This document shows positions 1 through 7,905 of a DNA stretch of 64,000 nt, one piece after another. The position numbers and the translations under genes are program-made. The DNA comes from Olivibacter sp. SDN3. GTDB lineage: Bacteria > Bacteroidota > Bacteroidia > Sphingobacteriales > Sphingobacteriaceae. Position 1 is the stretch's first letter. Each line of letters opens with the position of its first letter. The stretch lies in NCBI RefSeq assembly GCF_014334135.1, contig NZ_CP060497.1:5828001-5892000 (forward strand), read 5' to 3'. Under the pieces are notes generated by a model. It saw only the letters and a list, made by a program, of their open reading frames with translations, was not told the DNA's origin and ran no database searches.

Positions 1-201
1 AATATCCAGGATAGCGAGTGTATCTCCCTTCCGGATAAAATCCCCTTCTTTTACGCGAAGCTCAACGATCTTTCCGGGAACCTTTGACACGATCCCGATT
101 TGCTCCCTTTCGATTTTTCCCTGAATGGTATTGCTTTCCGGTTTGTTGCACGCGGCACTCAACATCACGGTGATTGACAATAAAAAATATAGCTTTTTCA
201 T
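1..201 (-). CDS. HlyD-like membrane fusion protein, N-terminal part (cut by window edge)
   Basis: Only the first 67 residues are in the window; the frame stays open through base 1. The start ATG is at 201-199. The protein opens with a lipoprotein signal (MKKLYFLLSITVMLSAAC, lipobox Cys at residue 18), then reads into a biotinyl-lipoyl-like stretch containing VPGKIVELRVKEGDFIRKGD, typical of periplasmic adaptor subunits of tripartite export pumps. It lies 13 bases downstream of the TolC-like gene in the same direction, so the two are probably co-transcribed, with an inner-membrane ABC or RND partner presumably further left. Whether it is an RND or ABC adaptor cannot be told from this fragment. 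Confidence 0.85.
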   Translation of the reverse strand, partial: MKKLYFLLSITVMLSAACNKPESNTIQGKIEREQIGIVSKVPGKIVELRVKEGDFIRKGDTLAILDI

Positions 202-214
202 GTTGTTTGATGAT

Positions 215-1597
215 TTATCTTAAAACGGTTTTATTTAGTTCCCCTGTTACGGAAAGTGCCTCCAGTGCAGAGAGTCGCTGGTCGATCAACGTTTGGATTT
301 TATTTGTTGATGCCTTTAACAGGTCATTCTCTGCTTCCAATCGTTCCGAGATGCTGATCAGTCCTTCCTGGTATTGTTTAGTCGCCTTATCCAGGTTATG
401 AAAGGCTACTTTTTCCTGTTCCAATCCATTTTGGTATTTCTGGTTTTGGAGTCTGTAGTCCGATAGATTATTCGCTAGAAGCAAGGAAAATTTCTCTTTG
501 GTATCATCCAGTTGGTTCTGTACTTGTTGGGAACTTAATTTGGCTTCGTGTATTTTATGTTTCCGTTCAAAACCGCTGAATATTTCCCATTTCATCGACA
601 GCCCTACCATCCAGTTGGGACTTAGGGTAAATTCATTTACCCTCCCATGAAGACCGGAACCAAGGATAGGAATCGCAGGTGTGGACATATTAGCATTGAA
701 CAGGCTCGTATAAGCAAGGCCCCCAAAGGCGCCTAATACAGGTAAATAGCTTCCTTTTTCTTTTTTTATCATATAGTCGGACGCTTTTTTGAACGATTCC
801 AGTGCTCTGAGTTCCTGCTTGTTCTCAACGGAGAGGTCATCTTGAATGATGTAAGGCTTTAGTAAATATCGTACATCTCCGATTTGATTCTCGGAGTAGC
901 CGGTAAGGTAATTTATCTTTTGATAGAGGACTTTGCGCTTTCCCCGTAGCTCGATTTTTTTTGCCTGCAGTTCGAGGTTCGCCAGTTTGATTTTATCCCT
1001 GTCATACGGTATGGCCAAACCTTCTGCGATAGCGCGTTCTATCCGTTTGGTTTCCATGGCGAGGCGTTTTTCGCTATCATCTACGAGCTTTTCCAGTTCG
1101 TCCAGCAGATGGATCTGGTCAAATGAAGCGATCACGTCTTTTACCAGACTTTCTTTTTCCGCTTCCGAAAGGTAGGCTGTACCAATGCGTTTTTGCTCTA
1201 AGGCCTTTGCTCCGTTCTCGATCTGGAAGCCACTAAACAGAACTGTTTTTGCCATCAGGCTTCCGGCCAGGATATTGCCATTGTTATCCATTGAAGTTTT
1301 TCCATCATAAATCGGCTGGTCAATAATGGGAATTCTCTCTGTCGGTAAATCCAATGTTACTTTGGTGTCAAAATATAGATAACTTGCGGATCCTTCGACT
1401 TTCGGAACGTACTTGTTCCAAACACTTTGTTTTTCGGTATTGATTTTTTCTACTTCCAGGTTTTTGTTGCGTATGGAGGCATTCTTTTCAATCGCTTTCC
1501 TGACCGCCTCCTGCAAAGGGGGTGTTACCTCTATCTGTGCATGGCTGGACGTCGCAACCGCGACAGCTGCTACAAAAAATAAAATTTTCAGTTTCAT
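215..1597 (-). CDS. TolC family outer-membrane efflux protein
   Basis: 460 residues, the usual length for TolC/OEP proteins. A Sec signal peptide (MKLKILFFVAAVAVATSSHAQ) precedes two long, helix-rich halves with many Lys/Glu/Gln and heptad spacing, as expected for the periplasmic alpha-barrel, with beta-strand segments such as KVEGSASYLYFD between them. It would form the outer-membrane channel of an export pump whose adaptor is encoded just downstream (start at 201). No lipobox Cys is seen. Substrate unknown. Family assignment is firm; the exact export system is inference. Confidence 0.9.
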   Translation of the reverse strand: MKLKILFFVAAVAVATSSHAQIEVTPPLQEAVRKAIEKNASIRNKNLEVEKINTEKQSVWNKYVPKVEGSASYLYFDTKVTLDLPTERIPIIDQPIYDGKTSMDNNGNILAGSLMAKTVLFSGFQIENGAKALEQKRIGTAYLSEAEKESLVKDVIASFDQIHLLDELEKLVDDSEKRLAMETKRIERAIAEGLAIPYDRDKIKLANLELQAKKIELRGKRKVLYQKINYLTGYSENQIGDVRYLLKPYIIQDDLSVENKQELRALESFKKASDYMIKKEKGSYLPVLGAFGGLAYTSLFNANMSTPAIPILGSGLHGRVNEFTLSPNWMVGLSMKWEIFSGFERKHKIHEAKLSSQQVQNQLDDTKEKFSLLLANNLSDYRLQNQKYQNGLEQEKVAFHNLDKATKQYQEGLISISERLEAENDLLKASTNKIQTLIDQRLSALEALSVTGELNKTVLR

Positions 1598-2233
1598 TTA
1601 CTTAAATTTTTCGATTTCAAACCTTTACTGGTAATGCCGGTTTCATATAATTCCTCTTTCAGATTCTATATAGGTATCGGACCAATGCTTTATCTTTCCC
1701 GTCGTAGGCCCGTATTCTGTTCAGCATTTGCACGACTATCTTGATTGGACGGTGCTGAGACTTGATCAGGATATCATTTAGCAACTTGACGATTTCATCC
1801 CGAATCTGCTTTAGGCTATAAAAAGGCACTTGTATGCCATATATTGTTGTTTTCGCGAGTTCTATATTTGATTGAGAAATAAATTAAAATATCACTAAAA
1901 TAATAACTTTATAAGTTATTACAAACATTAAGTGTCATAGTATCAGGATTATTCAGACAATCATACGATACCTGATGTGGAAGCTTCATTTTATTATTTA
2001 TGGTATGTTACATAAATACCTTTTCCAAGCGCACGATTAGGACCATTGTTTGGATTATTTTCCTGAATATTTGCGCACTGAAAATTTTCCTGATCATATC
2101 TGACAGAAAAAGAGCGAATAATGCCGTTCATTCTTCAAACATGGGGTCTTGCCGGGCAATAAAAGCAAAGAGGTCAGGCAGCATCATCTGTGCCTGACCT
2201 ATGTAAAAAGCAGAGAGGTTATCAATTCTGTTT
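1598..2233. other. Gene-poor gap with a possible gene relic (minus strand 1880-1659)
   Basis: No convincing complete gene. On the minus strand the frame from 1883 down to a TGA at 1661-1659 is open for about 73 codons, has no ATG, and translates to coding-looking sequence including VPFYSLKQIRDEIVKLLNDI and ending in LVRYLYRI. The spacing of that motif loosely recalls the C-terminal region of IS21-type IstA transposases, but the following residues do not fit, so the family is left open. It may be a truncated gene end or use ATT at 1880. The plus-strand open frame at 2000-2197 has no family features and ends inside a hairpin, so it is not called. Confidence 0.4.
2171..2200 (-). terminator. Rho-independent terminator after the 3-hydroxyacyl-CoA dehydrogenase gene
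   Basis: A perfect 10-bp inverted repeat, AGGTCAGGCA at 2171-2180 and TGCCTGACCT at 2191-2200, with a 10-base loop. Read on the minus strand the stem is followed by a T-rich stretch (CTTTGCTTTTATT). It sits 34 bases beyond the stop of the leftward gene that ends at 2234. Confidence 0.7.
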
Positions 2234-3130
2234 CTATTTCAAGAAATCCTTTTCTTTGTACGCGGGGTTCGGGTATTGATAGAAACCTTCACCGGTAGAT
2301 ACACCAAGTTTGCCTTTATCGATGAAGTGCTCTTTCAGGTATTCCAGTGCCTTAAGCCGCAAGGGGTCCTGCGTTTTTTCTGCTGCCAGTTTATTGATGT
2401 TATAGGCCGTGGTAATGCCCACGACATCCAGTGCGGCAAAAGGGCCAACCGGTGCCCCGGTCGCCACCATCCAGGTCTTGTCTATCGTCTGTACATCAGC
2501 TACATCAGTGACCAACAGATTGATCGCCGCACCCAGGAACGGGACCAAAAGCGAATTGAGGATATAGCCGGGCTGTTCCTTGTGCAAGGGCAGTGCGATC
2601 ATGCCAATCGCCTTCGCAAATTCAACCAAGTCGTCGAAAATCTCCTTGTCTGTGCCGGGGTGGCCCATGATCTCTGCCGTATTGTTGATCCAAATGTTAT
2701 TCGCGAAATGCAATGCCAGAAATTTTTCCGGCCTACCGGTACTTTGTGCAAACTGGCTCGGTAAAAGTGTAGATGAATTTGTCGCAAAAATGGTTTTCTC
2801 CGGTGCAACTTTCGCCAGTTTTTCATAAAAGCCAATTTTGATTTCTGGACTTTCGGGAACGGCTTCAATAAGAAGGTCCGCATCTTTTACAGCTTCTACT
2901 AAGTCTGATTTATAAGCGAGGCGTGTTTTGGTGTCTGCTAATTGTCCGTCCGTCGCCGCTAAATCTCTTTTAAAGGCCGCCGCAAGAACATCAAATTTTG
3001 TTTTGGCCTTGTCCAAAACTTCATCATTGATATCATATACCGTAACGTTAAATCCGTGGAAAGCGGTTTGGAAGGCTATCTGATAGCCTAGTACGCCGCT
3101 GCCGGCAACAGTTATATTTTTGAAACTCAT
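2234..3130 (-). CDS. 3-hydroxyacyl-CoA dehydrogenase, NAD-dependent
   Basis: 298 residues, the usual length of stand-alone 3-hydroxyacyl/3-hydroxybutyryl-CoA dehydrogenases. It oxidises the 3-hydroxyacyl-CoA intermediate of fatty-acid beta-oxidation. Residues 9-14 carry the Rossmann motif GSGVLG followed by a strand ending VYDI; FATNSSTLLPSQ near residue 115 and ALHFANN near 141 match the family's NSS and catalytic-His regions; the C-terminal half is the helical dimerisation domain. It lies near an oleate hydratase, which suggests fatty-acid metabolism in this region, but the two are separated by a DUF2147 gene and gaps. The specific chain-length preference cannot be read. Confidence 0.9.
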   Translation of the reverse strand: MSFKNITVAGSGVLGYQIAFQTAFHGFNVTVYDINDEVLDKAKTKFDVLAAAFKRDLAATDGQLADTKTRLAYKSDLVEAVKDADLLIEAVPESPEIKIGFYEKLAKVAPEKTIFATNSSTLLPSQFAQSTGRPEKFLALHFANNIWINNTAEIMGHPGTDKEIFDDLVEFAKAIGMIALPLHKEQPGYILNSLLVPFLGAAINLLVTDVADVQTIDKTWMVATGAPVGPFAALDVVGITTAYNINKLAAEKTQDPLRLKALEYLKEHFIDKGKLGVSTGEGFYQYPNPAYKEKDFLK

Positions 3131-3339
3131 ACTGATATAGTTTTTAAAAATGATGGGTAAGATAGCTGTACTTACCCACCGAGTTGTTAAAAGTAAAAAT
3201 GTAATTGACTTTATACTGATAGCCTAAGCGAACCAAGAGTGTAGATGGAACTTGTAATCTGCGATACGGTGTCTGGTTTTAGCTATCTGTGGATGATGAT
3301 GTTTATTGATTCTATAGATTTCATGATTTGTTTTTACAC

Positions 3340-3768
3340 TCAGTTGCGGGTAAATACAGAAGTACGTCCGAACGCCGGGCTTCCTACATAGCCACGTACT
3401 TCCAGTTTCTCTCCGTTCATTTTCATTTCGCTGCTATAGGTCTTTCCAGACTTGGGATCATATACCTTTCCACTCGTCCATTTACCGTCTTTGTAAGTGA
3501 AGTTTTCGAGTATAACCGCATTGAGCAAGGGACGGCTGCGTAGCTTGCTGTCCTTGTTCTTGGCATCTTTGAGTGGTGTCTTGCCATCAGACTCCACGCT
3601 ATTCTTCATCCAGATAAGCTTTCCGTAGTATTTGCCATCTTTTTCATATACCTCAATCTTGCCGTCTTTCTCCTCGTTAAACCATACACCTTTGATGCTA
3701 CCGGCCTGTTGTGCAAACACGGTAGACGCAAATAAAACGATAGACAGTAATGAGATTATCTTTTTCAT
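3340..3768 (-). CDS. DUF2147 domain secreted protein
   Basis: 142 residues. A signal peptide (MKKIISLLSIVLFASTVFAQ) is followed by a single DUF2147 domain: GVWFNEEKDGKIEVYEKDGK, then LRSRPLLNAVILENF, then VYDPKSGKTYSSEMKMNGEK and a closing RGYVGSPAFGRTSVFTR. The family is a small exported beta-rich domain of unproven function, common in Bacteroidota and Proteobacteria. It lies 51 bases downstream of the oleate hydratase gene on the same strand, so co-transcription is possible. No biochemical role is claimed. Confidence 0.9.
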   Translation of the reverse strand: MKKIISLLSIVLFASTVFAQQAGSIKGVWFNEEKDGKIEVYEKDGKYYGKLIWMKNSVESDGKTPLKDAKNKDSKLRSRPLLNAVILENFTYKDGKWTSGKVYDPKSGKTYSSEMKMNGEKLEVRGYVGSPAFGRTSVFTRN

Positions 3769-3819
3769 ATTTTAAATTTTTTGTTTTATAAATTTTTGAC
3801 TGTCTCTCCAAAAAGTTCT

Positions 3820-5766
3820 TCAGCTTTTAAATCCCGCGACCCACTCTTTAAATTTGCCGAACTGTTCCGCCAAAAAAGATTCCTTTTCGTCTTCCTGGTG
3901 CACATCTGATCCAACAGGCAAGATGTGTTCGAAGTAAGTTCCTTTTAGTACTTTCCTTAGGAGGCCTTCGCCCAGAAAATGCCGGTCATCATTGAGCGTT
4001 TTGGTTGCTTTTAATAAGTGGCGGATGTCGTACTGCAAAGGGTTGATATCCGGCACCTGCTTGTTGAGGTTCAATAATTCATAGACCGCAACGCGCGCGG
4101 TTCTTACAGAACTTTCCATGGTAAATACCACATCGTTGTTGGTCTCCACAAACTGGCCAACCAACCCCAGGTTTTTACAGCCTTCCGGAATAATCTGTGG
4201 ACGGTCTCCTTTGGCTCTAGGCATAAACATTGAAGTTATGTAAGGCATATAGGCAGTACGTACGATCGTGTTTTCGATCACGTTATCTATCTGTTTCTCT
4301 ATTCCCAGATGGTAGCACAGTTCGGTTAGAATCTCATTCCCAGTAGCGGTGGGCATTGTCTTTTTGATATAATTGCCCTCCTTGTCCATGAAAAGGGCGT
4401 ATACCCATAGTACCAGAACATCGTCAGGCTGTGTAGGAAAGTGTGGCTGGCGGTTGCAGGTGAAGCTCATCAGCCAGTTGGAATCGGCAATGGTGATAAT
4501 CCCTCCCGTTACGGTTTTTCCGGAGTACGGGTCGTTCACCGAATATTCCTTCAGTTTTTCTATTAGCGCTGACGGCCTACAGGTTAAGGTCACGGACTCC
4601 CAGGAAGATTTTTCAATGTCGGAGCAGAATTTTTCCGGCCTGCCGAAGATCGGAGATTTGGCAGCAAGGTTCTTCCACAGCTTCCATCCCGCACTCTGAC
4701 CACTGGTACCGTTGTCCACCACCGGTATAGGAGCTGTCGCATTGGTTCCGTACGAGGTGTCTTCGGTCATTGAACCGGTAGTCACCACCACATAATCGTC
4801 TTCTGTGACCGGTATGATCACCTCAACGCCTTCCTGTTCGGTGATGATGCCCTTCACAGTTTTACCATCTGCATTGATGAGGATGTCTAGGTCTTTAACC
4901 AAGCTGTTGACCTGAAGCTTTACTCCCTTTTCCTTTAGCCATCTGCCCAATGGTGTAACAAAGGAATCGTATTGATTGTATTTCGGAAAAATCAACGAGG
5001 AAAGATCATTGAGCCCGTCGATAGCATGCAGGAACTTGTGCATGTATAGTTTGAACTCCAGCAGACTATGCCAATTCTCGAAAGCAAACATCGTGCGCCA
5101 TAACGTCCAGAAATTGCTAGACAGGAAGCTTTCGCCAAAGTAGTTCTCTATGGTAACATCGTCCAGATCTTCCTTCTTTTTAAGAAGTAATTTGATAATC
5201 GCAAGCTGGTCTTTTTTGCTCAGACCAAATTTACTGAAATCCTTTATAGCGCCTTGTTTATGGATCAAACGGGCGATAGAATAGTTGGAGTCATTATCGT
5301 TAACAAGACGGTATTCATCAAGCACGCTGTAAGGGGCGGGCAGTTCCAGCGCTGGGATATCCTGAAAAAGATCCCAGAGGTTTTCATACGTGCAGTCCAT
5401 TTCACGTCCGCCGCGGATAATATATCCTTCCGTAGCATTGCCGGCACCATCAAGAGAGCCACCTTCGATATGCAACTGCTCTATGAAAGTGATATTTTCG
5501 GGAATAAAATGGCCATCGCGGATAAAGTAGTACGCAGCTGAAAGTCCTGCGATACCGCTTCCGATGATATACACCTTGCTGTCTTTGTAAGACTTTGTGG
5601 GAATGCCTTTATTGCGTTGGTAATTCCCAATCTGATCTGCGAAAGGATAGGATTTTTCAGGTGTGTTCCGCAGTGTTTCTTTGCTGCTGTCCGGCTGGTG
5701 GTCAACCCTGCCATAAATGTCGGAAGCTTGAAGAACCTTGTCAAATTTTGATGTGATGTTTTTCAT
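3820..5766 (-). CDS. ohyA: Oleate hydratase (FAD-dependent fatty acid hydratase)
   Basis: About 648 residues from the chosen start [11 protein letters not shown] at 5766; an in-frame ATG 24 bases upstream (5790) lies next to a promoter-like GACCTTTG and adds residues not typical of the family. The enzyme adds water to the cis-9 double bond of oleate to give 10-hydroxystearate. The FAD fold motif [17 protein letters not shown] is near residue 52, followed by the family hallmark [11 protein letters not shown] and then [17 protein letters not shown], which includes the region of the catalytic Glu. Formerly called myosin-cross-reactive antigen. An AraC regulator is encoded immediately upstream on the same strand and may control it. 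Confidence 0.95.
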   Translation of the reverse strand: MKNITSKFDKVLQASDIYGRVDHQPDSSKETLRNTPEKSYPFADQIGNYQRNKGIPTKSYKDSKVYIIGSGIAGLSAAYYFIRDGHFIPENITFIEQLHIEGGSLDGAGNATEGYIIRGGREMDCTYENLWDLFQDIPALELPAPYSVLDEYRLVNDNDSNYSIARLIHKQGAIKDFSKFGLSKKDQLAIIKLLLKKKEDLDDVTIENYFGESFLSSNFWTLWRTMFAFENWHSLLEFKLYMHKFLHAIDGLNDLSSLIFPKYNQYDSFVTPLGRWLKEKGVKLQVNSLVKDLDILINADGKTVKGIITEQEGVEVIIPVTEDDYVVVTTGSMTEDTSYGTNATAPIPVVDNGTSGQSAGWKLWKNLAAKSPIFGRPEKFCSDIEKSSWESVTLTCRPSALIEKLKEYSVNDPYSGKTVTGGIITIADSNWLMSFTCNRQPHFPTQPDDVLVLWVYALFMDKEGNYIKKTMPTATGNEILTELCYHLGIEKQIDNVIENTIVRTAYMPYITSMFMPRAKGDRPQIIPEGCKNLGLVGQFVETNNDVVFTMESSVRTARVAVYELLNLNKQVPDINPLQYDIRHLLKATKTLNDDRHFLGEGLLRKVLKGTYFEHILPVGSDVHQEDEKESFLAEQFGKFKEWVAGFKS

Positions 5767-5862
5767 AAACGGATATCGTTTGATTAACATTACAAAGGTC
5801 AGGATATACTTAAACTCAATGGTATCCCTAAATTCGCCAATAATGTACGGAAATTCTTTTTT

Positions 5863-6735
5863 TTACAACGATTGCTGTTTTCGATATTCCTGAGGGGAGA
5901 TGGCTGCGTATTTCTTAAAAAAACGACCGAACGAAGATGTCGAACTGAATCCGGTATCGAGTGCTATTTGAAAAATGGTCTTTTCCGGATTCCCGAGCAA
6001 TACGCAGGCTTCTTTGAGCAGGTTCTCGTCTATGATTTCGTGGGGTGTTTTGCCGGTGGCCTTCTTGACTACCGTAATCAAGTATTTGTTGGTGATAAAC
6101 AATTTATCGGCATAAAATTGAACGTCTTTACGGAACGTAGCATTTTCTTGCACCAATTTCGTGAATTTAAAAAAAAGGTTGTTTGTTTCCTCGGTATCAT
6201 CTGTTTTTTCCGCTCGCTGAGTGTTAACAAGAGTCGCTATTTCGAGTAGGATATTTATAATAATGGTTCTGACGATGTCTTCGATGAACTTGCCTTGCCT
6301 CCCGGCCTGCTTATGGAGATAGTCGAGCAATGTGAGCAATCTCAGGGAAGACTCTGCTTCCGGAGCGACTATGCTGAAAGCCCGGTTTCTGAATAACGAC
6401 AGCTTTTCGATAAAAAAAGGATTAGAGATGTTCTTGAGCAGGAAGTTTTTTTCGAAGAAGAGGAGTTTCATTCTGAAATCCTTACTTATATGCACAAACC
6501 TTATAATGGTAGCTGGCGCCGAGACCAAGAAATTATTCAGACCTATACAATAATGGCGGTTGTCTATTTCGAGGTCTATCTTGCCGGATAAACAAATGCA
6601 AAATGCATAAAAATCCATTCTAAAAGCCTCTTTCGGAAATTCGAAGATGGGATTTCCGGAAGAAATATAATACGGTTTATTGTATTTCACACCATAGAAA
6701 GACAACGTCTCTTGTAGGCTTTCGTATGCTTTCAT
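5863..6735 (-). CDS. AraC family transcriptional regulator
   Basis: The chosen start MKAYESLQETL at 6735 gives 290 residues; the frame is open to 6810 but the extra 25 residues are basic and unlike the family. The N-terminal two thirds is a cupin-like effector domain; the C-terminal ~100 residues hold two helix-turn-helix motifs (YADKLFITNKYLITVVKKAT, then IFQIALDTGFSSTSSFGRFF) and the closing ISPQEYR signature. It sits upstream of, and in the same direction as, the oleate hydratase gene, so it is a candidate regulator of that gene, possibly responding to a fatty acid. The effector is not visible. Confidence 0.9.
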   Translation of the reverse strand: MKAYESLQETLSFYGVKYNKPYYISSGNPIFEFPKEAFRMDFYAFCICLSGKIDLEIDNRHYCIGLNNFLVSAPATIIRFVHISKDFRMKLLFFEKNFLLKNISNPFFIEKLSLFRNRAFSIVAPEAESSLRLLTLLDYLHKQAGRQGKFIEDIVRTIIINILLEIATLVNTQRAEKTDDTEETNNLFFKFTKLVQENATFRKDVQFYADKLFITNKYLITVVKKATGKTPHEIIDENLLKEACVLLGNPEKTIFQIALDTGFSSTSSFGRFFKKYAAISPQEYRKQQSL

Positions 6736-6810
6736 ATATGATAAATATTTACAAATGCGATTTCTATTTCGTGAGATTTTAAAAAAACGTGTGGAACAAG
6801 CTTTTTTCAA

Positions 6811-7668
6811 ATGTGCGAATCTTTGCGCTTACAATTTTACAAAACTATATTTTGGGTTGTATGATAATATTTGAAAAATACATATAACGGTCAATATGCG
6901 GGGTCAAGAAACCATTTTTGATATACTTAATAAGTTGGTGAATTCATTCAGTCATAAACTTGTAACCAGATTTCCACTGGCATACATGCCAATATTGGTG
7001 ACGACGATGACGCCTACGGAGTACAGGAAAATGTAGTATTTGCGTACAAACTAAAACGTGAAGGCTATTATACCATCAACTGGAATTGAAGTTACCGTCC
7101 CGCATTTCTGTGGGGATTGTGTAAATTAGCAGTCGGGAGTCACATTAGGCAATCGCGACGATGCCAAAAATAAAAAAGAAGAAATCGATCAATTCCTATC
7201 ACAATATGATGAACATGTTCATGCCAATCGTATTTGATAATTTATACACGTTACGCATATCCGTCAAAAGATCCAGCTGGTCATAGCAGTATAGGAAAAT
7301 GACACTCTGCAGTTTTCGAGGTATTTCCTAATAAAATTATTATCATATTCAATTGGTCAAAGATATAGTCTCTTGTATAAAAGCATCTAAAGTACTATAT
7401 TTGTTTTAGTTGAATAAAAGGTAATTACATCAAAATATTTGAGGATATTTTTGAGTTCTGTGACAAAATCATCTTATTTGATATAATTTGAACCGTGCCC
7501 CATTTCATGCCCTTATAATATTAATGGTTTTGTAAATGGTTGATATAAAGTTCTTTAGAGGAAGTGTGTAGTCGTACTGCCACTCCGACTTTACAAAAAC
7601 AAGCTCTTGCGAAAGTAAGGGCTTTTCTTCTTTTTGGTTGAGCATGCATTCTCAATAAGTTTAAATTT
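6811..7668. other. Gene-free relic zone left of the recombinase
   Basis: About 860 bases of AT-rich sequence without a credible complete gene. Two short plus-strand stretches look like ends of decayed genes: one about 6948-7089 translates to a piece ending VFAYKLKREGYYTINWN then stop, another about 7124-7239 includes KNKKEEIDQFLSQYDEHVHA and ends ANRI then stop. Neither has a start codon or a recognised family. A terminator-like hairpin at 7601-7624 also lacks a gene to serve. The picture fits debris from earlier insertions or deletions. Confidence 0.45.
7601..7635 (+). terminator. Orphan rho-independent terminator
   Basis: AAGCTCTT at 7601-7608 pairs with AAGGGCTT at 7617-7624 (8 bp, one G-T wobble; 8-base loop), followed by TTCTTCTTTTT. 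It points rightward, yet no intact rightward gene ends nearby, which suggests the gene it served has been lost. Confidence 0.55.
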
Positions 7669-7683
7669 TTTTGGGTACTACCT
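7669..7683 (+). repeat. Left copy of a 15-bp direct repeat (candidate att core or operator)
   Basis: TTTTGGGTACTACCT occurs here and again, perfectly, at 9823-9837. The pair brackets the 53-residue gene, the serine recombinase and the HTH gene. The inner GGTACTACC is an imperfect palindrome (GGTA-C-TACC). It ends 60 bases before the ATG of the small gene at 7744. Confidence 0.6.
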
Positions 7684-7743
7684 TGTGTGTTGTCAATATA
7701 AGTATTCTCTTTTAAACATCATTGCGTTTAAAATGATAATACA

Positions 7744-7905
7744 ATGGAGAGACAGCAAGAGACAAATCGTTCAATCAACCCAAAAAAGGCGGCAGCAATT
7801 TTAGCTAAAAACGGGGTGCATCTGAATGAAAAAAAAGTGGAAGAAATTTTGGATGTTATGTATTTTTTGGCTAAATTAATTGTGAATCAGAACTTTAAAA
7901 AATGA
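7744..7905 (+). CDS. Small protein (53 aa) translationally coupled to the serine recombinase
   Basis: ATG at 7744, stop TGA at 7903-7905 overlapping the recombinase start (ATGA at 7902-7905), a classic arrangement for translational coupling. The product begins MERQQETNRSINPKKAAAIL and continues with a predicted helical segment EKKVEEILDVMYFLAKLIV. Short proteins of this kind, with a conserved KxAxxIL...VEEILxxxY pattern, are often found directly before serine recombinases in Bacteroidota mobile elements; their function is not established. It is too short for many gene finders. The tight overlap is the main support for it being real. Confidence 0.75.
   Translation: MERQQETNRSINPKKAAAILAKNGVHLNEKKVEEILDVMYFLAKLIVNQNFKK

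Noticed and set aside
2000-2197. 65-codon plus-strand frame
   Set aside because: No family features, and it ends inside the terminator hairpin of the opposite-strand gene.
2276-2764. 162-codon plus-strand frame across the 3-hydroxyacyl-CoA dehydrogenase gene
   Set aside because: Antisense to a clear enzyme gene with strong family motifs; composition is unlike a protein and no domain is recognised.
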